Source: Streptomyces sp. NRRL F-6492 (lineage in GTDB: Bacteria > Actinomycetota > Actinomycetes > Streptomycetales > Streptomycetaceae). From it: 64,000 nucleotides of DNA. Location of the stretch: the NCBI RefSeq assembly GCF_001280125.1, contig NZ_LGEG01000255.1, forward strand, positions 62,001 to 126,000. The letters are read 5' to 3'. The notes beneath the pieces were generated by a model, which did no database searches, had not been told where the DNA came from, and saw nothing but the letters and a program-made list of their open reading frames with translations. The first letter of the stretch is position 1, and the number at the start of each line of letters is the position of its first letter. The position numbers and the translations under genes are program-made. Positions 9,318 through 17,878 of the stretch are shown piece after piece.

Positions 9318-10096
9318 GCGCCGTCGCCACCCCCGTCTCCCCGATGCTGGTCCGGCTCGCCGCCGAGAAGGCCACCGGGGCCCTGCTGCGCGACCACGGC
9401 ACGCTCTACCTCGTGGACGGGCGGGTCGTGCACGCCGAGAGCCCCGCCGCCCCCGGCGTCGACGTCCTCCTCACCACCGGCGGCCGGCTGCCCCGGGAGA
9501 ACTGGGACGAGGCCGTCGACCGGGCCGGCGCCCACCGCGCGGTCGGCCGCTTCCTCGTCGACAGCGGCCGGCTCCAGGACGGGGAGCTGGAGATCTGCCA
9601 CCTCGGCGCCGTCTTCGACGCCGCCTTCTTCGCCCTCTCCCCCACCAGCGGCCCGACCCGCTTCCGGTACGGGGTGGGGCACTGGTTCGGCACGGTGCGG
9701 CCGGTCTCGGCCGAGGCCGTCGAGCGCGAGACCGTGCGCCGCCGCGAACTCCTCGACGCCGTCTGGCCGTACCCCACCGTGGACACCGCCCCGGTCGTCC
9801 CCCGCCCCGCCGCCCCCGGCCAGACCGTGGGGTCGCGGCAGCGCGCCCTGCTCGCGGCGGCCGACGGCGAGCGGACCCCGGCGGAGCTGGCCCGGCTGCT
9901 CGGCCGCCCCGCCTTCCACACGCTCCTCGACGTGCGGCGGCTCGCCGCCGCCGGGCTCGTCGAGACCCCGCTCACGCCCGACCCCGACCCCGACCCCGTG
10001 CCACCGGCGCCGGCGCTCCTACCCGTCCTGCCGGTGCCCGATCCCGACATCGCCCTGCTGCGCCGGCTCCGTGACGCCCTGGAGGCACACCTGTGA
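9314..10096 (+). CDS. PATAN/DUF4388-like protein with C-terminal winged-helix-like part
   Basis: The 260-residue product starts at ATG 9314, overlapping the previous stop. The N-terminal 60 residues (LVRLAAEKATGALLRDHGTL, YLVDGRVVHAESP, GVDVLLTTGG) read like the DUF4388/PATAN domain found with roadblock and two-component proteins. The middle contains VGRFLVDSGRLQDGELEICHLGAVFDAAFFALSP. Near residues 175-220, RQRALLAAADGERTPAELARLLGR followed by LLDVRRLAAAGLVETP resembles a winged helix. A Pro-Asp repeat follows (PDPDPDPVPP, from a gaccccg repeat at 9980-10000), then a short terminal helix. Domain calls are by eye. The gene sits between roadblock-type genes and probably acts with them. Confidence 0.5.
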   Translation: MSAVATPVSPMLVRLAAEKATGALLRDHGTLYLVDGRVVHAESPAAPGVDVLLTTGGRLPRENWDEAVDRAGAHRAVGRFLVDSGRLQDGELEICHLGAVFDAAFFALSPTSGPTRFRYGVGHWFGTVRPVSAEAVERETVRRRELLDAVWPYPTVDTAPVVPRPAAPGQTVGSRQRALLAAADGERTPAELARLLGRPAFHTLLDVRRLAAAGLVETPLTPDPDPDPVPPAPALLPVLPVPDPDIALLRRLRDALEAHL

Positions 10097-10137
10097 TGAG
10101 GCGTGCCCTGCGCATGCGCGCCGAGAGGAGACAGCTC

Positions 10138-10638
10138 ATGACGGCAGAAGCCGAGGTCCTCGGCGAGCTGAGACGGCTGCGGGCGCGGCTGCCCCAGCTC
10201 ACCGGAGCCCTGGCGGCCAGCGCCGACGGACTCGTCCTGGCCCACGACACCGTGGACGGCGAGGCGGAGAGCGTGGCCGCGCTGACCGCGGCGGCGCTCG
10301 GCGTCGGCCAGCGGCTCACCGACGCCACCGGTCAGGGCCGCTTCCGCGAACTGCTCGTACGCGGCGAGAGCGGCTACGTGGCGACGTACGCGGCGGGCGG
10401 CTCGGCCGTCCTGACGCTGCTCGCGGAGCCCAGGATCAACGTGGGGCGGCTCCATCTGGAGGCCCGCAGGTCCAGCGCCCGGATAGGCGAGCTGGTGGAC
10501 GGCGCGCTGGAGCGCAGGGAGCCGAACCGGCTGGGGCAGCTCCCGCCCCCGTATCCCGGCAAGCCCCCGCACCCCGGGAGCCCTCCGCTGCCGGGGAGGC
10601 CCCCGGCCCGCGAGGTCCGCCACCCGAGGAGCCCGTAG
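10138..10638 (+). CDS. Roadblock/LC7 domain protein
   Basis: The 166-residue product has a convincing roadblock/LC7 core: LPQLTGALAASADGLVLAHD, ESVAALTAAALGVGQRL, FRELLVRGESGYVATYAAGGSAVLTLLA. These fold into the MglB-like dimer used to control small GTPases in the bacterial cytoplasm. ATG 10138 has GAGAGGAG about 9 nt upstream. An alternative GTG at 10093, overlapping the preceding stop, would add 15 basic residues and would keep translational coupling. The C-terminal 40 residues are proline-rich (PPPYPGKPPHPGSPPLPGRPP), from GC-rich repeats that continue past the stop into the intergenic region. No MglA-type GTPase is present nearby. Confidence 0.8.
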   Translation: MTAEAEVLGELRRLRARLPQLTGALAASADGLVLAHDTVDGEAESVAALTAAALGVGQRLTDATGQGRFRELLVRGESGYVATYAAGGSAVLTLLAEPRINVGRLHLEARRSSARIGELVDGALERREPNRLGQLPPPYPGKPPHPGSPPLPGRPPAREVRHPRSP

Positions 10639-10742
10639 CCCGGGGACCCCGTAGCCCGGGAAGCCCCCAGCCCCACAGCCCCACGGCCCGAGAGGCCATC
10701 ACCCGAGAAGCACGTCACCCCAGAAGGAAGAAGTACGACACC

Positions 10743-11114
10743 ATGGCGAACACCGAGACCTCCCTCAAGGAAGCGGCCTCCATCGAAGGCGCGATCGGCG
10801 CTGCCCTCGTCGACTACACCAGCGGCATGGCGCTCGGCACGATCGGCGGCGGCAAGGAGCTCGACCTCAACGTGGCCGCGGCCGGCAACACCGACGTCGT
10901 CCGGGCCAAGGTCCGGGCGATGGAGATGCTGGGGCTCAACGACGAGATCGAGGACATCCTCATCACCCTCGGCACCCACTACCACCTGATCCGGCTGCTC
11001 AAGGGGCGCAACACCAACGGCCTCTTCCTCTACCTGGCCCTGCACAAGGACCGGGCGAACCTGGCGATGGCCCGCCACCAGCTGAAGAAGATCGAGGCCG
11101 AACTGGACGTCTGA
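10743..11114 (+). CDS. Small roadblock-like protein, paralogue of the gene at 8910
   Basis: The 123-residue product (MANTETSLKEAASIEGAIGAALVDYTSG...) has an excellent upstream AGAAGGAAGAAG stretch before ATG 10743. It is compact and lacks the acidic insert and the tails seen in its paralogue. Shared elements are VDYTSGMALG, IEDILITLGTHYHLIRLL and LFLYLALHKDRANLAMARHQLKKIE, the central strand-helix-strand of a roadblock-like fold. It is the last gene of a four-gene operon (8910-11114) in which every member is a roadblock or PATAN-type protein. I infer a signalling complex; the partner is unknown. Confidence 0.65.
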   Translation: MANTETSLKEAASIEGAIGAALVDYTSGMALGTIGGGKELDLNVAAAGNTDVVRAKVRAMEMLGLNDEIEDILITLGTHYHLIRLLKGRNTNGLFLYLALHKDRANLAMARHQLKKIEAELDV

Positions 11115-11136
11115 CGGCCGGAGGGCCGCCCGCCGC

Positions 11137-11994
11137 CTACTCGACGAACAGGCCCCGCGCCGCCGCCTTCGCGTCGAACTCCTCCAGGCGCGCCTGCGCG
11201 TCGGGGAGTTCGTCGGCCATGGCCTCCAGGAGGACCCGGCCGAGCATCATGGGGGCGCAGGCGGTGTCGAAGGCGAGCCCGGTGCCGACGGCGGCCGGGA
11301 TCAGCAGGTCGCTGTGGGCGGCGACGGGCGCGAACGCCGAGTCGGCGACGGTCACGACCGCGAGCCCGGCCGCCCGCGCGTACTCCAGCGCCTCGACGAC
11401 CTCGCGCGGGTGCCGGGGCAGCGCGAAGCAGAGCAGGGCCGTGGCCCCGGCCCGTACGGCCGCGTCGACGCGGTCCGTGAGCATCGAGCCGCCCTCGTCG
11501 AGGAGCCGCACGTCCGGGTGCACCTTGGCGGCGAAGTAGGCGAAGCCGCGCGCCTGCGAGGAGGCGGCCCGCAGGCCGAGCACGGGCAGCGGGCGGGAGC
11601 GGGCGAGCAGCTGGCCGGCCCGCTCGACGGGCCCGGGGTCGGCGAGCAGTCCGGCGAGGTGCCGGAGGTTCTCGATCTCGGCGAGCACGGCCTGCTGGTA
11701 CTCGTTGAACGCCTCGCCCCCGCCGGAGCCGGTCCCGGCCCCGGCGCCGGTCTCCGGGGGCGCGACCTCGCGCAGGTGGCGGCGGAGCGCCGGGTACCCG
11801 TCGAAGCCGAGGGCGACGGCGAAGCGGGTCACGGAGGGCTGGCTGACCCCGGCGAGCTCGGCCAGCTCCACGCTGGACAGGAACGGCACGTCCCCGGCGC
11901 GCCGCACCATGCAGTGCGCGATCCGCCGCTGGGTCGGTGTCAGCCGGTGCCCCTCGAAGAGGGCCTGGAGCCGGCCGGCCGGGCTGTCGCTCAC
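11137..11994 (-). CDS. MurR/RpiR-family transcriptional regulator (HTH + SIS domain)
   Basis: The 285-residue protein has an N-terminal RpiR helix-turn-helix (LTPTQRRIAHCMVRRA, SVELAELAGVSQPSVTRFAVALGFDGYPALRRHLRE), a Gly/Ala-rich linker and a sugar-isomerase (SIS) domain (VLGLRAASSQARGFAYFAAKVHPDVRLLD, ATALLCFALPRHPREVVEALEYARAAGLAVVTVADSA). The family senses sugar phosphates or amino-sugar intermediates. GTG 11994 is preferred because GGGGAGG lies about 7 nt upstream; a GTG at 12012 would extend it by six residues. A perfect TGCATA-N4-TATGCA palindrome 40-55 nt upstream is a likely autoregulatory operator. Confidence 0.88.
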   Translation of the reverse strand: MSDSPAGRLQALFEGHRLTPTQRRIAHCMVRRAGDVPFLSSVELAELAGVSQPSVTRFAVALGFDGYPALRRHLREVAPPETGAGAGTGSGGGEAFNEYQQAVLAEIENLRHLAGLLADPGPVERAGQLLARSRPLPVLGLRAASSQARGFAYFAAKVHPDVRLLDEGGSMLTDRVDAAVRAGATALLCFALPRHPREVVEALEYARAAGLAVVTVADSAFAPVAAHSDLLIPAAVGTGLAFDTACAPMMLGRVLLEAMADELPDAQARLEEFDAKAAARGLFVE

Positions 11995-12033
11995 GTCGCC
12001 CTCCCCTTTCACCTATTCACTCGCACATCACTC

Positions 12034-12049
12034 TGCATAAGGATATGCA
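12034..12049. promoter_or_regulatory. Palindromic operator candidate for the RpiR regulator
   Basis: TGCATA (12034-12039), AGGA, TATGCA (12044-12049): a perfect 6-4-6 palindrome in an otherwise GC-rich region, immediately upstream of the RpiR-family gene. Position and symmetry suit a dimeric HTH repressor acting on its own promoter. Confidence 0.6.
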
Positions 12050-12085
12050 CGATCCGGTGCGGGCGGTCCTGGAAAGAGGAGGCGC

Positions 12086-12117
12086 GAAGGGCCCCCCGCG
12101 ATGGCGGGGGGCCCTTC
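12086..12117 (-). terminator. Strong hairpin terminator downstream of cbs
   Basis: A perfect 14-bp GC stem (GAAGGGCCCCCCGC / GCGGGGGGCCCTTC, 4-nt loop) lies about 250 nt after the cbs stop. The rest of the 12013-12367 gap holds the RpiR promoter region and a second imperfect GC hairpin at about 12131-12180 (GGGGACCGCC / GGCGGTCCCC). No gene is seen in it. Confidence 0.75.
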
Positions 12118-12367
12118 GTGGAGCTTGGCGCGGGGACCGCCGCACCCCCGTTGCCGGGGGGCGGGACGACGGCGGTCCCCGCGAGGGACACGGGCCCGGG
12201 TCAGGGCCGGTCCGCGTCCGCGGCGTCTGTGGAGGCCCGGGAGCCGCTCCGGAAGTCCGTGACGCCGACGAGGAACAATCTGCCGGACGCGTGTTAAGCG
12301 GGTGCTGCGCGGACGTGACGCGCTCGTACCAGTTGCGCGAACTCGCCCGCGCGGCGAGCGCCGGGAC

Positions 12368-13756
12368 CTACTTCGCGTCGCCGCCCGCCAGGAAGGCCAG
12401 CAGGTCCTGGCGGCTGACGACGCCGGTCGGCTTGCCCTCGACCAGGACGGTCGCCGCGTCGGCGGCCTCGCCCAGGACGGACATCAGGTCGGCCACGGGC
12501 TCGCCGGAGCCGACCTGCGGCAGCGGCGCGCTCATGTGGCGCTCCAGCGGGTCCTCCAGGGAGGCCCGCTTGGTGAAGAGGGCGTCGAGCAGCTCGCGCT
12601 CGACGACCGAGCCGACGACCTCGGCGGCCATGACGTCGGGGTGGCCGGCGCCGGGCTTCACGATGGGCATCTGGGAGACGCCGTACTCGCGCAGCACCTC
12701 GATGGCCTGGCCGACGGTCTCGTCCGGGTGCATGTGGACGAGGGAGGGCAGGCCGCCCTCCTTGTGGCGCAGGACGTCCGCGACGGTGGCGGAGGAGGTG
12801 TGCTCCAGGAAGCCGTAGTCGGCCATCCACTCGTCGCTGAAGATCTTGGACATGTAGCCGCGGCCGGAGTCCGGGAGCAGCACGACCACGACGTCGTCGG
12901 GGCCGAGGCCGCGAGCGACCTCCAGGGCCGCGACGACCGCCATGCCGCAGGAGCCGCCGACGAGGAGGCCCTCCTCCTTGGCGAGGCGGCGGGTCATCTG
13001 GAAGGAGTCCTTGTCGGACACGGCCACGATCCCGTCGGCGACCTTCCGGTCGTACGCGCTGGGCCAGAAGTCCTCGCCGACGCCCTCGACCAGGTACGGA
13101 CGGCCCGAGCCGCCCGAGTAGACGGAGCCCTCGGGGTCGGCGCCGATGACCTTGACGGCGCCGCCGCTGGCCTCCTTGAGGTAGTTGCCGGTGCCGGAGA
13201 TGGTGCCTCCGGTGCCGACGCCCGCGACGAAGTGGGTGATCTTCCCGTCCGTCTGCTCCCACAGCTCGGGACCGGTGGTCTCGTAGTGCGAGCGCGGGTT
13301 GTTCGGGTTGGAGTACTGGTCGGGCTTCCAGGCGTTCGGCGTCTCGCGGACGAGCCGGTCGGAGACGTTGTAGTACGAGTCCGGGTGCTCGGGGTCGACG
13401 GCCGTGGGGCAGACGACGACCTCGGCGCCGTACGCGCGCAGCACGTTGATCTTGTCCAGCGACACCTTGTCCGGGCAGACGAAGATGCACTTGTAGCCCT
13501 TCTGCTGGGCCACGATCGCCAGGCCGACGCCGGTGTTGCCGGACGTGGGCTCGACGATGGTGCCGCCGGGCTTCAGCTCGCCGCTGCGCTCGGCCGCCTC
13601 GATCATCCGCAGGGCGATCCGGTCCTTGACCGAGCCGCCGGGGTTGAAGTACTCGACCTTGGCCAGGACGGTCGCCTGGATGCCCGCTGTGACGTGGTTG
13701 AGCTTCACCAGCGGGGTGTTGCCGACGAGGCTGATCATCGAGTCGTGGAATTGCAC
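12368..13756 (-). CDS. cbs: Cystathionine beta-synthase
   Basis: The enzyme condenses serine (or O-acetylserine) with homocysteine to cystathionine, in the reverse transsulfuration route. The 462-residue product has the PLP core first: MISLVGNTPLVKLNHV, PLP lysine about K44 in FNPGGSVKDR, the EPTSGNTGVGL loop, AGVGTGGTISGTG (phosphate loop) and LLPDSGRGYMSKIF. The last ~130 residues form a Bateman CBS pair (TVADVLRHK...VHMHPDETVGQAIEVL, EPVADLMSVL...GVVSRQDLLAFL) that may bind adenosyl ligands. GTG 13756 is chosen (VQFHDSMISLVG): the open frame runs further upstream, but that part lacks family sequence. It is divergent from the SGNH hydrolase. Confidence 0.93.
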   Translation of the reverse strand: MQFHDSMISLVGNTPLVKLNHVTAGIQATVLAKVEYFNPGGSVKDRIALRMIEAAERSGELKPGGTIVEPTSGNTGVGLAIVAQQKGYKCIFVCPDKVSLDKINVLRAYGAEVVVCPTAVDPEHPDSYYNVSDRLVRETPNAWKPDQYSNPNNPRSHYETTGPELWEQTDGKITHFVAGVGTGGTISGTGNYLKEASGGAVKVIGADPEGSVYSGGSGRPYLVEGVGEDFWPSAYDRKVADGIVAVSDKDSFQMTRRLAKEEGLLVGGSCGMAVVAALEVARGLGPDDVVVVLLPDSGRGYMSKIFSDEWMADYGFLEHTSSATVADVLRHKEGGLPSLVHMHPDETVGQAIEVLREYGVSQMPIVKPGAGHPDVMAAEVVGSVVERELLDALFTKRASLEDPLERHMSAPLPQVGSGEPVADLMSVLGEAADAATVLVEGKPTGVVSRQDLLAFLAGGDAK

Positions 13757-13859
13757 CGTAATCTCCGGGGTCTCCGTAATGGTGTGGCCAGCGTATGCGT
13801 AGTCGGAGCGGGTTACGGGGCAGTTACACCGTGAACGGCTTGAAGGAGGTGACGGCCCC

Positions 13860-14948
13860 ATGTCGAGGGCGAGGGTGGCGCGGCGGATCGCGGCGGGTGC
13901 GGCGTACGGCGGCGGGAGCATCGGACTCCTCGGGGTCGCGACGGTGGGGGTCCTGCTCGCCGAGGCGCACATCGCGAAGCGGACCGTGGGGGGCGGCGCG
14001 GCTCCGATGCCGCCCGCGGCGGACGGGCTCTACGGCCGGGCGTTCGGGACGGAGGACCCGCTGCGACTGGCCCTTCTGGGTGATTCCACGGCGGCGGGCC
14101 AGGGGGTGCGGCGCACCGGCCAGACCCCGGGCGCGCTGCTCGCCTCGGGGCTCGCGGCGGTGGCGGAGCGGCCGGTGCTGCTGCGGAACGCGGCCCTGTC
14201 GGGGGCGCGCTCGGACGATCTGGAGCGGCAGGTGTCGCTGCTGCTGGCGCAGCCCCTGGGGCCGCCGGACGTGTGCGTGATCATGATCGGGGCGAACGAC
14301 GTGACGCACCGCATGCCGCCGACGGAGTCGGTGCGGCTCCTGGCGGCGGCGGTGCGGAGGCTGCGGACGGCGGGCTCGGAGGTGGTCGTCGGCACCTGCC
14401 CGGATCTGGGCACGATCGAGCCGGTCTACCAGCCGCTGCGCTGGCTGGCGCGGCGGGCGTCGCGGCAGCTGGCGGCGGCGCAGACGATCGTGGTGGTGGA
14501 GCAGGGCGGGCGGACGGTGTCGCTCGGCGACCTGCTCGGCCCGGAGTTCGCGGCGAACCCGCGCGAGATGTTCGGGGTGGACAGCTTCCACCCGTCGGCC
14601 GAGGGGTACGCGACGGCGGCGATGGCCGTCCTGCCGACGGTCTGCGCGGTGCTCGGCGCGTGGCCGGAGGCCGACCGGCTGGAGCCGGCGCGCCGGGAGA
14701 ACATGCTGCCGGTGGCGAAGGCGGCGGCCGAGGCGGCGCGGGAGGCGGGCACCGAGGTCACGGGCGCCCGGGCGCCGTGGGCGCTGCTCAAGCACCGCCG
14801 CAGGCGGCGGCTGCCGGTCGCGCCCGAAGCGGCGGAGGCCGCCGGGGCGACGGGAGCTACGGGAGCGGCGGAAGGCCCGGAAGGGGCCGGAGGGACACCG
14901 GAGGTACGGGCGGACAGCGTCCCCTCGTCGGAGACCCCGGCGGGGTGA
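13860..14948 (+). CDS. SGNH/GDSL hydrolase, membrane-anchored
   Basis: The 362-residue product begins with a basic N-terminus and a hydrophobic segment (AYGGGSIGLLGVATVGVLLAEA, residues ~14-36) that looks like an uncleaved anchor or signal. The SGNH blocks follow: block I LALLGDSTAAGQG (catalytic Ser), block II Gly region, block III MIGANDVTH (Asn), block V DSFHPSAEGYA (Asp/His). Such enzymes are esterases or lipases of broad type, here acting outside the membrane. ATG 13860 has AAGGAGGTGAC upstream, a near-perfect Shine-Dalgarno sequence. The last 90 residues are Ala/Glu/Arg-rich and low in complexity. A GC hairpin directly after the stop ends the unit. Confidence 0.87.
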   Translation: MSRARVARRIAAGAAYGGGSIGLLGVATVGVLLAEAHIAKRTVGGGAAPMPPAADGLYGRAFGTEDPLRLALLGDSTAAGQGVRRTGQTPGALLASGLAAVAERPVLLRNAALSGARSDDLERQVSLLLAQPLGPPDVCVIMIGANDVTHRMPPTESVRLLAAAVRRLRTAGSEVVVGTCPDLGTIEPVYQPLRWLARRASRQLAAAQTIVVVEQGGRTVSLGDLLGPEFAANPREMFGVDSFHPSAEGYATAAMAVLPTVCAVLGAWPEADRLEPARRENMLPVAKAAAEAAREAGTEVTGARAPWALLKHRRRRRLPVAPEAAEAAGATGATGAAEGPEGAGGTPEVRADSVPSSETPAG

Positions 14949-14949
14949 A

Positions 14950-14979
14950 CGCCCGCCGGGAACAAAGCTCCGGCGGGCG
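14950..14979 (+). terminator. Hairpin terminator after the SGNH hydrolase
   Basis: CGCCCGCCGG (14950-14959), a ten-base loop and CCGGCGGGCG (14970-14979) start two bases after the TGA. Perfect 10-bp GC stem. Confidence 0.75.
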
Positions 14980-15120
14980 CCGTTCTCGTCGGAGACCCCG
15001 CCTCCTGAGCAACCGCTTAGAAAAGAGGTCCGCATCACACGCCCGTCCCGGTGACCCCGTGCGGTACGTACGGGTAACTTCCCTTTCAGTCCGCCCACTC
15101 CGCACCCTCATGGAGCCGTG

Positions 15121-16341
15121 ATGCCCGAAGCCGTGATCGTCTCGACCGCCCGTTCCCCCATCGGCCGGGCCTTCAAGGGCTCCCTGAAGGACCTGCGCCC
15201 GGACGACCTCACCGCGACCATCGTCCAGGCCGCCCTGGCGAAGGTGCCCGAGCTGGACCCGCGCGACATCGACGACCTGATGCTGGGCTGCGGTCTGCCC
15301 GGCGGCGAGCAGGGCAACAACCTGGGCCGGATCGTGGCCGTGCAGATGGGCATGGACCACCTGCCGGGCTGCACGATCACCCGTTACTGTTCCTCCTCGC
15401 TCCAGACCTCCCGCATGGCGCTGCACGCGATCAAGGCGGGCGAGGGCGACGTCTTCGTCTCGGCCGGCGTCGAGATGGTGTCCAGCTTCGCCAAGGGCAA
15501 CTCGGACTCGCTGCCCGACACGCACAACCCGCTCTTCGCCGAGGCCGAGGCCCGCACCGCCGAGGTCGCCGCCTCCGAGGGCTCCACCTGGCACGACCCG
15601 CGCGAGGACGGCCTCGTCCCCGACGCGTACATCGCGATGGGCCAGACCGCGGAGAACCTGGCCCGCCTCAAGGGCATCGGCCGCCAGGAGATGGACGAGT
15701 TCGGCGTACGGTCGCAGAACCTCGCCGAGCAGGCCATCAAGAACGGCTTCTGGGAGCGCGAGATCACCCCGGTCACGCTGCCGGACGGCACGGTCGTCTC
15801 CGCGGACGACGGCCCGCGCGCCGGCGTCACCCTGGAGGGCGTGCAGGGCCTCAAGCCGGTCTTCCGCCCCGACGGCCTGGTCACGGCCGCCAACTGCTGC
15901 CCGCTCAACGACGGCGCCGCCGCGCTCGTGATCATGTCGGACACCAAGGCCCGCGAGCTCGGTCTGACCCCGCTCGCCCGGATCGTCTCCACCGGCGTCT
16001 CCGGCCTCTCCCCCGAGATCATGGGCCTCGGCCCGGTCGAGGCGTCGAAGCAGGCCCTCAAGCGCGCGGGCCTGACCATCGGCGACATCGACCTGGCCGA
16101 GATCAACGAGGCCTTCGCCGCCCAGGTGATCCCGTCCTACCAGGAGCTGGGCCTGGACCTGGACAAGGTGAACGTCAACGGTGGCGCCATCGCCGTCGGC
16201 CACCCCTTCGGCATGACCGGCGCCCGGATCACCGGCACGCTGATCAACGGCCTCCAGTTCCACGACAAGCAGTTCGGCCTGGAGACCATGTGCGTCGGCG
16301 GCGGCCAGGGCATGGCCATGGTGATCGAGCGCCTCAGCTGA
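15121..16341 (+). CDS. Acetyl-CoA C-acyltransferase (thiolase)
   Basis: Thiolases cleave 3-ketoacyl-CoA or condense acetyl-CoA units. The 406-residue product has all catalytic landmarks: active-site Cys about C90 in [12 protein letters not shown], the INEAFAAQ motif, [19 protein letters not shown] (catalytic His) and the second Cys in [15 protein letters not shown] 15121 is preceded by a GTG (15118) that would add one Met; the purine stretch CATGGAGCC lies just before. A degradative FadA-like or a biosynthetic role cannot be separated from sequence; no other fatty-acid gene is adjacent. A hairpin 60 nt downstream ends the transcript. Confidence 0.93.
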   Translation: MPEAVIVSTARSPIGRAFKGSLKDLRPDDLTATIVQAALAKVPELDPRDIDDLMLGCGLPGGEQGNNLGRIVAVQMGMDHLPGCTITRYCSSSLQTSRMALHAIKAGEGDVFVSAGVEMVSSFAKGNSDSLPDTHNPLFAEAEARTAEVAASEGSTWHDPREDGLVPDAYIAMGQTAENLARLKGIGRQEMDEFGVRSQNLAEQAIKNGFWEREITPVTLPDGTVVSADDGPRAGVTLEGVQGLKPVFRPDGLVTAANCCPLNDGAAALVIMSDTKARELGLTPLARIVSTGVSGLSPEIMGLGPVEASKQALKRAGLTIGDIDLAEINEAFAAQVIPSYQELGLDLDKVNVNGGAIAVGHPFGMTGARITGTLINGLQFHDKQFGLETMCVGGGQGMAMVIERLS

Positions 16342-16397
16342 TCCCGCTCTCCTCACGAGCGGCGTCCAACCACGTCGCGTCCCAGCCGTGACCGAAT

Positions 16398-16430
16398 CTC
16401 CCCCAGGATGTGACCTACATCCCGGGGGAG
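16398..16430 (+). terminator. Terminator after the thiolase gene
   Basis: CTCCCCCAGGATGT (16398-16411) and ACATCCCGGGGGAG (16417-16430) form a 14-bp stem with one mismatch, followed by ttcgttttcc. It is a classical intrinsic terminator shape. Confidence 0.8.
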
Positions 16431-16580
16431 TTCGTTTTCCCAGGTCAGAGCGGTTTCGGGACTAAACGCCTGGTAGAAATACCTGTCCAATTCGTGACGT
16501 AATGCACTGACAGCGGCCCCCACCTCACGACAAGCTGAGGTAGGAAGTCGGGGGATCGACTCGGAATCGGGAGTACGTCA

Positions 16581-17408
16581 GTGAGCGCCATGCCTCTTGC
16601 CCTGCTGCTGACCACGGCCGCCGCCACGGCCGTGGGCGCTGCCGCCCTGCACGCCGTCCACGGTCTCCGCAGGCAGGTCACCGCCCTGCGGCGCGAGCTG
16701 GCCGCCGGGCGCGGGGTCACGGTTCCCGCGGCCCGTGCCACGCCCGCGGCCGAGATACGGGCCGCGGTCGCGGAGGCCCTGGCCGAGGAGCGCGAGCGCG
16801 AGCTCGCCGAGGCGCGGGCCTTCTGGGCGGCGCAGGAGGCCCGGGACGCGGCCGACGCCCCGTCCCTGCTCGGCGGCCTCGGCGGCCCGGCCGAGGACGG
16901 CTCCTTCTTCGTGCCGCGCCAGGCCGACTTCGCGGGCCTGGAGGCGATGGCCCTGGAGGCCATGGAGGCCGAGGCGGCGTCGCTGGACGGCGCCGCGGAC
17001 CCGCTGGACGAGTTCCCCGAGGACTCCCCGGAGCTGGCCGCGGCCCGGCGCCGGCACCCCTCGCACCCGGACTTCGTGCCGGTGCAGACCCCGGTCGTCA
17101 CCGACCACGAGCGGACGGTGGCGCGCCTGGAGGAGCTGGCCGACACGCGCACGGCCCTGACCGACGTCCGCCCGGGCCCGCTGGGCACGCTGGACGTGTA
17201 CGTCTTCGCGGACGGCACCACGCTCTGTATGACCCCGGGGCACCGCGAGACCGCGGAGCGCCTCGCGGAGGCCCTGCGCGCGGGTCGCGCCCCGGTCCTG
17301 CTCGGCGGCTCGGGCGTCTCGGGCGCCTTCGCCCTGACCTTCTCGTACGGCGACACGGACGAGGAGAACGTCTACATCCTCGCGGACCGCGTGATCGCCT
17401 CCCTGTAG
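16581..17408 (+). CDS. Uncharacterised protein with an N-terminal membrane anchor
   Basis: The 275-residue product (GTG start 16581) opens with a hydrophobic stretch LALLLTTAAATAVGAAALHAV, then a basic stretch and a charged, probably coiled helix (AEIRAAVAEALAEERERELAEARAFW). An acidic linker follows (LDGAADPLDEFPEDSPELAAA), then a compact C-terminal domain: LGTLDVYVFADGTTLCMTPGHRETAERLAEALRAGRAPVLLGG...FSYGDTDEENVYILADRVIASL. The layout suggests an anchor, a cytoplasmic coil and a small globular sensor or scaffold. I do not recognise the family. Confidence 0.75.
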   Translation: MSAMPLALLLTTAAATAVGAAALHAVHGLRRQVTALRRELAAGRGVTVPAARATPAAEIRAAVAEALAEERERELAEARAFWAAQEARDAADAPSLLGGLGGPAEDGSFFVPRQADFAGLEAMALEAMEAEAASLDGAADPLDEFPEDSPELAAARRRHPSHPDFVPVQTPVVTDHERTVARLEELADTRTALTDVRPGPLGTLDVYVFADGTTLCMTPGHRETAERLAEALRAGRAPVLLGGSGVSGAFALTFSYGDTDEENVYILADRVIASL

Positions 17409-17435
17409 GGCCGCGAGCGGCCCCGGCGGGCCGCT

Positions 17436-17765
17436 CTACAGCCCCGAGCGCTCCGCCGCCTCCCGTACGAGCCCCACGGCCTCGTCCAGCTCCCCCGCGC
17501 GGGGACCGGCCGGGGCCGTTCGCAGTGCCTCGGCCAGGTCGCTCCCGGCCACCACGAGCTGGTCGGCGACGGCGAAGACCCCGGCGTCCGGCATGGTCCT
17601 CGGCTCCCGGTCCGGCTCCTCGGCGCGCTGCGCGCGCACCGCGAGCTCGCGGGCGAGGGCGAGCCCCTCGGCCGCCGCGCCCCGCTGGAGACGGCTCTGC
17701 GGGGCGGCCCGCAGCCGGTCGGCGAACCGCTCCACGGCGGCGGTCAGGTCACTCGTATCAAGCAC
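17436..17765 (-). CDS. Small uncharacterised helical protein
   Basis: The 109-residue product (MLDTSDLTAAVERFADRLRAAPQSRLQRGAAAEGLALARELAVRAQRAEEP...) is predicted from its heptad-like Ala/Leu/Arg pattern to be almost all helix, with no membrane segment or Cys. The C-terminal half (DAGVFAVADQLVVAGSDLAEAL, LDEAVGLVREAAERSGL) is amphipathic. It converges on the preceding plus-strand gene with 27 nt between stops. Codon use is normal for the genome. I do not recognise the family. Confidence 0.7.
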   Translation of the reverse strand: MLDTSDLTAAVERFADRLRAAPQSRLQRGAAAEGLALARELAVRAQRAEEPDREPRTMPDAGVFAVADQLVVAGSDLAEALRTAPAGPRAGELDEAVGLVREAAERSGL

Positions 17766-17819
17766 CCCGTGACCCTACGCGCCGCCCGGGGCCCCCCGCC
17801 AACGGGCCCGGGAACGCGG

Positions 17820-17854
17820 AAGGGCCCGCCCGGCACGCAGCCGGACGGGCCCTT
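17820..17854 (-). terminator. Terminator downstream of the BI-1 gene
   Basis: AAGGGCCCGCCCGGC (17820-17834) and GCCGGACGGGCCCTT (17840-17854) form a 15-bp stem with one mismatch, 25 nt after the minus-strand stop. The symmetric ends could work in both directions. Confidence 0.8.
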
Positions 17855-17878
17855 CCCCCCGAGTCAGGGGGTCGTGCG

